Assembly: GCA_022710165.1 (NCBI GenBank)
Contig: JAKLHL010000049.1
Location: 1-9,993, forward strand
Origin: Bdellovibrionales bacterium
GTDB lineage: Bacteria > Bdellovibrionota > JAFGOL01
Reading direction: 5' to 3'
DNA length: 9,993 bases
The first letter of the stretch is position 1, and every line of letters begins with the position of its first letter. The position numbers and the translations under genes are program-made. Below the pieces are notes generated by a model. That model saw only the letters and a program-made list of their open reading frames with translations, was not told where the DNA came from and made no database searches. Positions 1 to 7,343 of this stretch are shown here, piece after piece.

Positions 1-1102
1 CAGAGAAGCACTTGGACTCAAGAGAGCTTTTTATTATCTCGGGGTCTGTACGTCTTTCCCCTTCAAAAACAAAGAGGCCCCTAGCCTGATATCTTTCTAC
101 AACGCTGTAAAGCCCCGGTACTTGACTGCCAAGCATGCATTTTTTAAGCTCTGAATAGTGCGGGTAGCTCTTTATACCTTTTACCGCGACCTTAAAGTTT
201 GAAGAAGACCTTTTGTCCCACTTTTGCGAGAGCTGATAGACCAGGCTTTCAGCGACCTCTTTACAGGCCCTGGCCCTGCTCACCGTACGTGCTTCTTCAG
301 TACTTTCTGCCATCCACTCTGCAGTCGATCTTTTTGCGGCCTTTATCTTTGAGGTCTCTGTGGATATCATCTGTATTGATAGCGTGGTTTCGCAAAGGGT
401 CTTTCCGGCGCTGTTCTCTTTTTTGCATGTGGTCCAGATGTAACCTGACGCAACAAGTCCCGCACCGAATATGCGCCCAAGTTCTGCAAGCTCCCCAAGT
501 TTCATTTCCATGTATCTATAGGATTCAGGAATACTGGCTGTAGACTGGTTCTCGAAGGGGTCCATGAGTATGAAATTCCCCTGAGCAAGATATGTAGCCA
601 GCGCCTTTTCGACATCAGAGAAAGTCTTTCTGGGAGTGAACTTTCCCCTGTTGCCCCACCAGAACTCACCCTCACCGTCCGCACTGGTCCTTTCAACTAT
701 CAAGGGGAGCACTGTTTTAACCTTATCACTTGAAAGGGCTATCCCGTTCTCGGCTATATAGGTTTTTATATCTGTGTCATTAACCGTTGCCTCGACGTTA
801 ACTATATAAGAGTTCAGTTGGGGATCATACTCCTCAGAGACTATGTGTGAACTGCTGATGAAAGAAGAGGCCTCGCCATATATCTTTCTTAGCCTCCACT
901 CATTATTCTTTATGGTCTCTTCATCGTATATTTTAAAGAGGGCGTTCCTGATGCATGACTCATTGGAGTTATTAAGGGCTGTCTGCCTTGCGAATTCCTG
1001 AGTGGTCTCGACCACGGCACTGCCCTGACACTCAACATTAAGAGCGTAGAGCTCAAAAGAGCAAGCAAAAGCCATAACAAAGGCTAAAAATCTATATGCC
1101 AC
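1..1102 (-). CDS. Secreted FlgT/CsgG-like envelope protein, 3' end off window
   Basis: An open frame of 367 codons runs from GTG at 1102 to the left edge without a stop, so the C-terminus is missing. An in-frame TAA lies 21 nt upstream, leaving GTG, or ATG at codon 10, as possible starts. GTG gives a proper signal peptide: Arg4, a hydrophobic core at about residues 5-16, and likely cleavage after Ala20. The ATG would remove the basic end. Residues 25-123 have the Ala-spaced helix and the segment SYIVNVEATVND, resembling the N-terminal fold of FlgT/LPP20-type proteins. Residues 130-300 resemble the CsgG-like nucleotide-binding-like fold of such proteins: a conserved WW, a region reading LAELGRIFGAGLVASGYIW, and a conserved Cys pair. 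The start overlaps the dnaE end by 19 bp, with a GGGGG tract only 4 nt upstream, so translation is probably coupled to dnaE. A periplasmic or outer-membrane role is inferred. The family assignment is by eye and only moderately sure; reality of the gene is well supported. Confidence 0.75.
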   Translation of the reverse strand, partial: MAYRFLAFVMAFACSFELYALNVECQGSAVVETTQEFARQTALNNSNESCIRNALFKIYDEETIKNNEWRLRKIYGEASSFISSSHIVSEEYDPQLNSYIVNVEATVNDTDIKTYIAENGIALSSDKVKTVLPLIVERTSADGEGEFWWGNRGKFTPRKTFSDVEKALATYLAQGNFILMDPFENQSTASIPESYRYMEMKLGELAELGRIFGAGLVASGYIWTTCKKENSAGKTLCETTLSIQMISTETSKIKAAKRSTAEWMAESTEEARTVSRARACKEVAESLVYQLSQKWDKRSSSNFKVAVKGIKSYPHYSELKKCMLGSQVPGLYSVVERYQARGLFVFEGERRTDPEIIKSSLESKCFS

Positions 1103-4100
1103 CTTGCCCCCGCATCTTTTTTAGGCCCTTTTCTTATAGAATCATACAGGCTGTTGCCAATTGAAAGTTCTGTTTTCCCAAGATCAAGTTCTACCGCACC
1201 CTCGTTGGGGAAGACAAGTTCCATGGTCACGTTCACCTGACCGGAACCGGAACGTATCATGTTTTTTATCTGTTCTGCTTTTTCCTTAGAGAAAGCAGGT
1301 CCGTTGAACTTAAGGCTCAAACTAAAGTCCTTATCCTCCAGCTCTTTTATATTTTCCAATATCAGTTTGTTCTTTCCGGCATTGTCAGAGACCCTGCATT
1401 TACAGACCACAGGTTTCCCAGAAAAGGAGCCCTTCTTTTGCATCTCTTTATAGACGTCCGAGTATGCAACAAGCTCAACAGAGCCGGTCTTATCTTGAAG
1501 GGAGAAAACTGCAAAAACACCTCTTTCCGTCGCTATTTCCCTCTGAAGCGTTATTATGCCCGCGGCGATAAGGTAGTTATCTGCGGGCATCTGCTGTATC
1601 GAAAAGACCTCTGGCACACACGCGGCCCTAAGCAGTTTGTCATAGTTGTCCATAGGATGGCTTGAAACATAAAAACCCACCATCTCTTTCTCATAGGCCA
1701 AAAGTTCCGCCTTGGTCCAAGTTGCTTTGGTCTTATCAAGCACGTCCGTATCTTTTGTTTCACATTTTGAGGCATCACCGAACAGGTTGAACTGACCGCT
1801 CTCTTTTTCTTTTCTTGTGTGATCAGCCTCGTCTGTGAACTTTTCTATATTGGAGAACAAAAGGCCTCGTTCCATCCCAAAACTGTCAAAAGCCCCCGCC
1901 TTGACCAAACACTCTATGGTCTTTTTACTTACTTTTCTGGTGTCTACCCTCAGGCAAAAATCATAGAAAGTCTTAAAAAGTCCGTTATTGCCTCTTTCTT
2001 CCATTATGGCGTTTATTGCCGCTGAACCTACGTTCTTTATCCCTCCAAAGCCGAACCTTATACATTTCCCCCTTGGTTCGAACAAAAGCACACTTTCATT
2101 CACGTCCGGAGGCAGAAGTTTTATTCCGTGAGCCAGCGCATCACTTATGTACAGGTCTGCCGCTTCAAAATCCTTGTTCATCTTTGAAGTTAAAAGAGAG
2201 GATAAGAACTCTACTGGATAATAATATTTCAGATAAGCCGTAACATAGGCGTTGAAAGCATATACAGCGGCGTGAGCCTTGTTAAAGCCGTAGCCTGCGA
2301 ACTTTGCCATCAACTCAAATAGCTCATCTGCCTTTTTAAGGTCGTGCCCGTTCTTTTTTGCTCCATCAAGAAAGCGGACCTTTTGCTCTTCCATCTCTTT
2401 TGCTTTCTTTTTACCCATGGCCCTTCGCAACAGATCTGCCTCACCCATGGTATATCCGGCAAGAGTAGAGGCTATCCTCTGCACCTGTTCCTGATAAACT
2501 ATGATGCCATAAGTCTCTTTAAGGATGGGCTCAAGCTCTGCAAAAGGATACTCTATCTCTTCTCTGCCATGTTTTCTGTTTATGAACTGATCGACCATGC
2601 CGCCTTCAAGCGGGCCTGGTCTGTAAAGTGCGTTAACCGCTATTACATCCTCAAAGCAGTCAGGTTTTAGGTTCCTAAGCAGTTTTTGCATTCCTGGAGA
2701 TTCAAGCTGGAAAACACCGACCGTATCTCCAGAAGCAAGCATGTTGTAGATATTAGGATCATCCAAAGACATTTTATCTATATCAAAAGCGGCGTCCTTG
2801 AACCTTTTTATATATTGTACAGCGTCATCAATTATGGTGAGGGTTTCTATCGCAAGAAGGTCAAACTTTACCAGCCCTACTTCTTCCACGTCTTTCATAT
2901 CAAACTGTGTTGCAATGACATCATCTGCAGGTATTAACGGGACTATGTCCAGTACAGGTATGCTGGAGATTATGACTCCTCCTGCATGTACGCCGTAATT
3001 TCTTACAGAACCTTCTATAGCCTCTGCAAGCTCTACCAGTTTTCCTATCCTTGGATCATCCTTTACCAGCCTCTTAAGCGCCGGTTCTTTCTCTACAGCG
3101 TCCCTAAGGTTCTCACCCTTGTCATAATCAAGGAAAGGTACAAGGTCAGAGATGTCCTGGGTCTCTTTTACCGAATACCCTAGGACCCTTCCAATATCTT
3201 TTATTGCGCTCTTTGCCTTTAAAAAACCAAAGGTCGCTATTCTGGTAACATAGTCCTGGCCATAACGTCCCACGAGGTAGTTATAAACGTCCTCCCTTCT
3301 TCTGCTGCAAAAATCTATATCAAAATCCGGAAGACTTACCCTTTCAGGGTTGAGGAACCTTTCAAATATCAGGTCATACCTTATCGGATCAAGGTTGGTT
3401 ATTCCAAGACAGTAGGCAACAAGCGAGGCCGCACCTGAACCTCTGCCGGGGCCTACAGGCACATTGTTAGCCCTTGCCCATTCTATAAAGTCAGCGACTA
3501 TCAAGTAGTAGCTTGAGTAGCCCATCTTTTGAATGATGCTAAGCTCGTGTTTTAACCTTGCATCGTATTCCTCTTTCCTCTCTACTGGGAAAGTTTTCTT
3601 CTTAAGGCCTTCTGCGGATTTTTCCTCTATTATCCTTGCGCTTTCGTCCTCGTTCTTTCCCATTACCGGGAGGTAATGCACACCGGTCTTGAAAGAGAAC
3701 TCGCACTGGTCCGCTATCTTTAACGTATTCGCTATCGCCTGAGGATACTCCTTAAAGTAGCCCTGCATCATCTCGTCCGCCGTCTTTACGTAGAATTCAT
3801 TGGTGGACATTTTCATCCTGTTAGGATCATCCAATGTCTTTTTGGTCGACACACAAACAAGAACATCCTGAACAAAGGCATCTTTCTTGTTTATGTAGTG
3901 ACAGTCGTTTGTGGCCACCAAGGGTATATTAAGCTCCATGCTGAGCTGTACTATCTTTTCATTAACGAGGTACTGTTCTTCTATGCCGTTATCCTGCATC
4001 TCAAGATAAAAACGCCCGTCAAAAAGATCCCTATACCAGCGGGCAGTGCTTTTTGCCTCTTCGTCCCTGTTCTGTAAAAGCAATGATGCTATTTCGCCCT

Positions 4101-4506
4101 TTAGGCACGCAGAAAGCGCAATAAGCCCTTTAGAGTGTTTTTCTAGAAGGTCCCTGTCCATCCTTGGCTTGTAGTAAAAGCCCTCGGTATAGGCTTGAGT
4201 AACAAGCCTTGAGAGGTTTTTGTAACCCTCTTTATCCTGGCACAAAAGCACAAGATGGTTGTTCTCTGGAGCACGTTCAAAACGTGAGCCTCTGGTCGTA
4301 TAACATTCACAACCAATGATTGGTTTTATCCCATTATGCTTCATCTCTTTGTAGAACTTTACTACACCGAACATGGCACCATGGTCGGTGATGGCACATT
4401 TTTTCATGTCCGTTTCCTTAAGGTAACGGGCAAGCTCCTTTATGTTTATGGCCCCATCCAGGAGCGAGTAATTTGTGTGAAGATGAAGGTGGACGAACCT
4501 AGACAT
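1084..4506 (-). CDS. dnaE: DNA polymerase III alpha subunit (DnaE)
   Basis: Catalytic subunit of the replicative polymerase, 1140 aa, close to E. coli DnaE (1160 aa). The PHP domain (about 1-270) keeps all nine metal ligands known from Thermus DnaE: His8, His10, Asp17, His42, Glu67, His84, Cys134, Asp201 and His203. The polymerase active site has PDFDIDF at 393-399 (Asp396, Asp398) and the third Asp at 549. Other family signatures are GPGRGSGAASLVAY (352-365), NYGVHAGG (503-510), YRPGPL (628-633) and FNKAHAAVYAFNAY (741-754). QFNLF at 905-909 matches the internal beta-clamp-binding motif, and an OB-fold lies at about 970-1060. The ATG at 4506 has AAGGAG 7 nt upstream and overlaps the preceding glycosyltransferase by 8 bp. 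The downstream secreted-protein gene starts 19 bp before its stop. The segment after Asp549 (LLAIETLT) departs from the more usual FLGL form. It is a DnaE type, not PolC, because it lacks the inserted DEDD exonuclease. Confidence 0.97.
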   Translation of the reverse strand: MSRFVHLHLHTNYSLLDGAINIKELARYLKETDMKKCAITDHGAMFGVVKFYKEMKHNGIKPIIGCECYTTRGSRFERAPENNHLVLLCQDKEGYKNLSRLVTQAYTEGFYYKPRMDRDLLEKHSKGLIALSACLKGEIASLLLQNRDEEAKSTARWYRDLFDGRFYLEMQDNGIEEQYLVNEKIVQLSMELNIPLVATNDCHYINKKDAFVQDVLVCVSTKKTLDDPNRMKMSTNEFYVKTADEMMQGYFKEYPQAIANTLKIADQCEFSFKTGVHYLPVMGKNEDESARIIEEKSAEGLKKKTFPVERKEEYDARLKHELSIIQKMGYSSYYLIVADFIEWARANNVPVGPGRGSGAASLVAYCLGITNLDPIRYDLIFERFLNPERVSLPDFDIDFCSRRREDVYNYLVGRYGQDYVTRIATFGFLKAKSAIKDIGRVLGYSVKETQDISDLVPFLDYDKGENLRDAVEKEPALKRLVKDDPRIGKLVELAEAIEGSVRNYGVHAGGVIISSIPVLDIVPLIPADDVIATQFDMKDVEEVGLVKFDLLAIETLTIIDDAVQYIKRFKDAAFDIDKMSLDDPNIYNMLASGDTVGVFQLESPGMQKLLRNLKPDCFEDVIAVNALYRPGPLEGGMVDQFINRKHGREEIEYPFAELEPILKETYGIIVYQEQVQRIASTLAGYTMGEADLLRRAMGKKKAKEMEEQKVRFLDGAKKNGHDLKKADELFELMAKFAGYGFNKAHAAVYAFNAYVTAYLKYYYPVEFLSSLLTSKMNKDFEAADLYISDALAHGIKLLPPDVNESVLLFEPRGKCIRFGFGGIKNVGSAAINAIMEERGNNGLFKTFYDFCLRVDTRKVSKKTIECLVKAGAFDSFGMERGLLFSNIEKFTDEADHTRKEKESGQFNLFGDASKCETKDTDVLDKTKATWTKAELLAYEKEMVGFYVSSHPMDNYDKLLRAACVPEVFSIQQMPADNYLIAAGIITLQREIATERGVFAVFSLQDKTGSVELVAYSDVYKEMQKKGSFSGKPVVCKCRVSDNAGKNKLILENIKELEDKDFSLSLKFNGPAFSKEKAEQIKNMIRSGSGQVNVTMELVFPNEGAVELDLGKTELSIGNSLYDSIRKGPKKDAGARWHIDF

Positions 4507-5269
4507 TCTTTCTCTCCTTCATCGACTCAAGATATATGGTGTAGAGCTGTACCATGTAGGAATGTGCTGAGTTTATTGCAATGATAAAACCAGCCATGCC
4601 GTCCATCCAGCCTGATTTAAAAAAGTAGTTCTCCAGGAACTTAACGATGGTCTTAATGACCACGATGAACGGATTATATATCCTTACACCGTTCTTAAGC
4701 TTTCTTTCTGCGAGCAATTTTGCATACCTGAAGTTTGAATCCACCTGGTCCTTTATGCTGTCGAAAGGAGTATGGTACATCAGCCCCCATAACTTATGTG
4801 GGGTATCTTTTGCCTTTATGGTCTCGTGTATGGTTTCCTGATCGCTCCAATTGGCATGGTCCTTTCTGTAAAGCCTGGTCTGCCAGTCTGGATACCAGCC
4901 GCCATGTTTTATCCAGCGCCCCAGATAACGGCTCATCCTTTTCATCTTGAAAACTTTCTTTCCCCAGCCATCGTTCTTAACGAGTTCCTCAATTTCTTCC
5001 TGCAAGTCCTCGCTGAGCCACTCGTCGGCATCCAAAGAAAGTACCCATTCACATTTTGCCTGTTCTGCTGCGAATTTTTTTTGGGCCCCAAAGCCCTTCC
5101 ACTCATTGTATATGAACTTTGCGCCGAGTTTTTCTGCCAGCTCCTTGGTCCTGTCCCTGCTCCCGGAATCAACTACCACGACCTCTTTTGCAAAGGGGAC
5201 GGACTTAATACATCTTTCGATGTTATGCTCCTCGTCCAAAGTGATTATGACCAAAGAAAGGTCTGCCAT
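4499..5269 (-). CDS. GT2 glycosyltransferase, WaaE/LPS-core beta-glucosyltransferase-like
   Basis: A 256-aa GT-A glycosyltransferase. The N-terminus SLVIITLDEEHNIERCIKSV (5-24) and VVVVDSGSRDRT (30-41) form the nucleotide-binding part. WKGFGAQKKFA (57-67) and LSLDADEW (77-84, DxD at 80-82) match the subgroup that includes WaaE/KdtX, which adds a beta-1,4 glucose to LPS inner-core heptose. Further signatures are YLGRWIKHGGWYPDWQTRLY and a hydrophobic to amphipathic C-terminus from about residue 198, suggesting association with the inner face of the cytoplasmic membrane. The ATG follows the previous glycosyltransferase stop after 1 bp, with GGAG 7 nt upstream. Its own stop overlaps dnaE by 8 bp. 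The family is confident; donor and acceptor are not, and a role in another surface glycan is possible. Confidence 0.9.
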   Translation of the reverse strand: MADLSLVIITLDEEHNIERCIKSVPFAKEVVVVDSGSRDRTKELAEKLGAKFIYNEWKGFGAQKKFAAEQAKCEWVLSLDADEWLSEDLQEEIEELVKNDGWGKKVFKMKRMSRYLGRWIKHGGWYPDWQTRLYRKDHANWSDQETIHETIKAKDTPHKLWGLMYHTPFDSIKDQVDSNFRYAKLLAERKLKNGVRIYNPFIVVIKTIVKFLENYFFKSGWMDGMAGFIIAINSAHSYMVQLYTIYLESMKERKNV

Positions 5270-5270
5270 T

Positions 5271-6242
5271 TTAAAACTCCATTAGTGTTTCTGGATGCTG
5301 TCCAAATAAATATTCAGGTTCCCTGCTGTTCAAGGCCTCGCCATCTAAAGCCCTCTTGTAAAGCTTTTGGTAGTTCTTGGCCATATCCATACTGCTGAAC
5401 CTTGACTCAGCATAAGCTCTGATCTGTTCTGCGTCAAAAGCATTTTGGGTCCTTCCCACAGCCTCTAAAAATTCCATATAGTTACGGCACACAAGCCCTG
5501 TACTTTTATCTATCAGTTCCGGCAGGCTCCCATGGGATGAGCCAAGCACCGGAAGTCCCTGACTATAAGCCTCTATGATCGCGACACCAAAGGGCTCGTT
5601 CCACCTTACCGGGAATAACAGAGCGTCAGTTGACCTTAAGAGCCCAAGCTTTTGCTCATCGTTTATGAAACCAAGCGAATGTACATGTTTTGACAAGGAC
5701 CAGGCCCTTCCTCCAGCAACGTAAAGATCTTTTTTGGTGCTGTTACAGGCCCTTATGCAGTCCTTGAGGTTCTTTACAGACCATTTGGCTTTTGCAAGAA
5801 AACAGAACTTATCCCAGCTTCGATCTTTTTTAGGCTGGAAAGGATAATCAGAAAAGTCTATTCCGTTATATACAAAACAGTCGCTGTTATGCGTCTTTGC
5901 GTGATTTTTTGATAAGAACACCGTGTTCCTATGGAACTTTTCCCCGGGCTTGCCGTTACCGTGTATGGTAACTATCAAAGGGTAGTCATTAAAACCTTTT
6001 TCGGGTGTTAGGAAAAGGTGCAAAAGCTCAACCCCTTTAGGTATCAAGCTCCTCCAGTCCTTCTTACCCTCTTCAGGTATAAGTACTGCACCTATGCTCT
6101 TTAGGTCGCTGGCGGGGTTACCAATTAAAAAAACCTCGTGGCCCAACATCCTAAGCTCTTTCATCAGCCACCAAAGGATACGCTCTGTACCGCCATAGTT
6201 CTTTACTGGTATAGCCTCTTTGTGGCGGAACAATATTTTCAT
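5271..6242 (-). CDS. GT4-like (GT-B fold) glycosyltransferase
   Basis: A 323-aa protein, somewhat short for a GT4 enzyme (usually 350-400 aa). The N-terminal Rossmann half contains the glycine motif YGGTER (16-21) and a KELRMLGHEVFLIG helix-strand unit (28-41). VYNGID (124-129) marks the interdomain region. LAKAKWSVKNL (149-159) corresponds to the family's donor-domain strand and KN motif. NEPFGVAIIEA (215-225) holds the Glu-x7-Glu motif, Glu216 and Glu224, that contacts the nucleotide sugar in GT4 enzymes; it is followed by GLPVLGSSHGSLPELI. No signal peptide or membrane segment is seen, so it is probably cytosolic or membrane-peripheral. The start has only a weak GTGGA Shine-Dalgarno, 50 bp after lipoprotein L1. 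The second glycosyltransferase follows after 1 bp, so the pair probably acts in the same surface-glycan pathway. The sugar substrate cannot be told from sequence. Confidence 0.88.
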   Translation of the reverse strand: MKILFRHKEAIPVKNYGGTERILWWLMKELRMLGHEVFLIGNPASDLKSIGAVLIPEEGKKDWRSLIPKGVELLHLFLTPEKGFNDYPLIVTIHGNGKPGEKFHRNTVFLSKNHAKTHNSDCFVYNGIDFSDYPFQPKKDRSWDKFCFLAKAKWSVKNLKDCIRACNSTKKDLYVAGGRAWSLSKHVHSLGFINDEQKLGLLRSTDALLFPVRWNEPFGVAIIEAYSQGLPVLGSSHGSLPELIDKSTGLVCRNYMEFLEAVGRTQNAFDAEQIRAYAESRFSSMDMAKNYQKLYKRALDGEALNSREPEYLFGQHPETLMEF

Positions 6243-6292
6243 TCCACAAAACTACTTCGCTAATAAGTTAAAATCAACAGAAAATGGGCTTA

Positions 6293-6820
6293 TTATTTTG
6301 TCATTATCGTGTTTTCATCACGGTATATTTCTCTAATAGGCACATTAATCACGTTCTCTGTAGGTACGGTGGTTTCTTCTGCAGCACCATCAGAGCTTTC
6401 GCAGGTCACGCCTATCTTTTGCAGGGCATCTGTAAGATATGACTTATCACCCATAGAAGTGACGCATTCAAGATCAAGACAGTCAGCTTTCTTATCATTA
6501 TTGCAGTCAACTTCACAAGGGTTCTCCCTGAGGGCCATGTCTGCCGTAAGAGGCTGTTCCATAAGCCCCATGGCCAACTTTGATGTAGTTCTTGTAGCTA
6601 CCACTTCTATTTCGGTTGGAGTTTCGGTCTTAGCCACGTAATTACTGCAATCTATGTATTCATCTGTTGTTGCCATTTGGTCTGCCGAAGGGTCTGTAGT
6701 AAGATTCATCCCGGCGTTCTTGTCTATATCTTTCGCGACAACATTATCAGGAGAACGTGTTATAGAACTACACGCTGAAATAACAAAGGTAATTAAAAGA
6801 ACGTACAATATTTTACTCAT
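6293..6820 (-). CDS. Small lipoprotein L1 with Cys-bracketed EF-hand-like loop
   Basis: A 175-aa predicted lipoprotein: Lys3, hydrophobic core 4-15 and lipobox ISAC with Cys17 for lipidation. There is no Asp at +2 (Ser18), so by the E. coli rule it would go to the outer membrane. The mature part holds six cysteines (58, 102, 106, 114, 119, 140). Residues 105-116 read as an EF-hand loop with Asp/Asn at positions 1, 3, 5, 9 and 12 (Asp105, Asn107, Asp109, Asp113, Asp116), but Lys110 replaces the usual Gly6. Cys106 and Cys114 occupy loop positions 2 and 10. It is paralogous to the gene immediately upstream (L2): both have R-[ST]-P-x-N-x-x-A-x-D-[IL] at residues 22-32, then P-S-x-D-Q, and the same cysteine order. 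It is the last of three tandem genes, 9 bp after L2, with a very strong AGGAGG. Function unknown; calcium binding or a disulfide-stabilised surface module is inferred. Confidence 0.85.
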   Translation of the reverse strand: MSKILYVLLITFVISACSSITRSPDNVVAKDIDKNAGMNLTTDPSADQMATTDEYIDCSNYVAKTETPTEIEVVATRTTSKLAMGLMEQPLTADMALRENPCEVDCNNDKKADCLDLECVTSMGDKSYLTDALQKIGVTCESSDGAAEETTVPTENVINVPIREIYRDENTIMTK

Positions 6821-6825
6821 AACCC

Positions 6826-6831
6826 CCTCCT
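6826..6831 (-). promoter_or_regulatory. Strong Shine-Dalgarno of L1 overlapping the L2 stop
   Basis: AGGAGG followed by more G residues, 5 nt before the L1 ATG at 6820. Its first two bases are the last two of the TAG stop of L2 (6832-6830), so a ribosome finishing L2 is placed directly on the L1 start. This predicts coupled and efficient translation. Confidence 0.75.
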
Positions 6832-7327
6832 ACTTTGCAAGAACTCTATTAACTACTGGCTCGCCGCCATCAAGGTCCATTATTTGAGGTCCAGCATCTA
6901 CGTTGCTGCAGCTTATGTTGTAATTTGTCAGGATATTCTGGACCGCAAGCAAGTTCTCCCTTGGCTGACATGAAAGGTCCTTGCAATCCAAGACATCATC
7001 ATCGTTACAGTTGTATGCACAAGCTTCAAGGTCTATCGGTTTTTGATCACTTTCCGGGGCCTCTATTACTGTTGATACAGGCTTTCCAAATTCGTCCAGC
7101 CTGCCGTCCAGAACTATATCCTCCATTGGGGCCATCCTTGGGCCGCAATCCACAGAAAGGGCCACAGGTACGTTATCCGTAACTACTGCCACAGTTTGGT
7201 CACCAGATGGTTCTGTAACAGGTTTAGATCCAAGATCACTTGCTATCTGGTTCAAAGGTGTACGATTTACAGAATTACAGGATGAAAATATGAAAAGAAT
7301 GGCAGCAACGTACAGCATCTTATTCAT
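6830..7327 (-). CDS. Small lipoprotein L2, paralog of L1
   Basis: A 165-aa predicted lipoprotein with Lys3, hydrophobic core 4-14 and lipobox FSSC (Cys17); Asn18 at +2 fits outer-membrane sorting. Six further cysteines (61, 103, 107, 115, 120, 140) match those of L1 almost residue for residue. The loop at 106-117 (Asn106, Asn108, Asp110, Asp114, Asp117) follows EF-hand spacing, with Cys107 and Cys115 at loop positions 2 and 10 and Cys120 at position 15. It resembles the Cys-bracketed acidic loop of secreted myxobacterial proteins (pattern D-x-D-x-D-G-x-x-D-C-x-D-x-x-C), except that Asp111 replaces Gly. The ATG at 7327 has a GGGGGAG tract 5 nt upstream and follows L3 after 16 bp. Between the lipid anchor and the loop lie about 85 mostly polar residues rich in Pro, Asp and Val, probably an extended linker. 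Function unknown. Confidence 0.85.
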   Translation of the reverse strand: MNKMLYVAAILFIFSSCNSVNRTPLNQIASDLGSKPVTEPSGDQTVAVVTDNVPVALSVDCGPRMAPMEDIVLDGRLDEFGKPVSTVIEAPESDQKPIDLEACAYNCNDDDVLDCKDLSCQPRENLLAVQNILTNYNISCSNVDAGPQIMDLDGGEPVVNRVLAK

Positions 7328-7343
7328 ACTAGCTCCCCCTATA

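Noticed and set aside
199..543. 114-aa plus-strand open frame
   Set aside because: It lies opposite the continuous minus-strand secreted-protein frame, which has a signal peptide and coherent domain pattern.
4796..5398. 200-aa plus-strand open frame
   Set aside because: It is antisense to two well-supported glycosyltransferase genes, has no recognisable motif and has shadow-type composition.
6248..6278. Possible promoter before the GT4-like gene (TTGATT, 17 bp, TAGTTT)
   Set aside because: The -10 box is poor and the predicted transcript start would fall at or in the start codon, so it is not convincing.
6261..6295. Inverted repeat TAATAAG/CTTATTA across the L1 stop, as a possible terminator
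   Set aside because: The 7-bp arms are AT-rich, the loop is 21 nt and no T-run follows on the transcribed strand, so it does not look like an intrinsic terminator.
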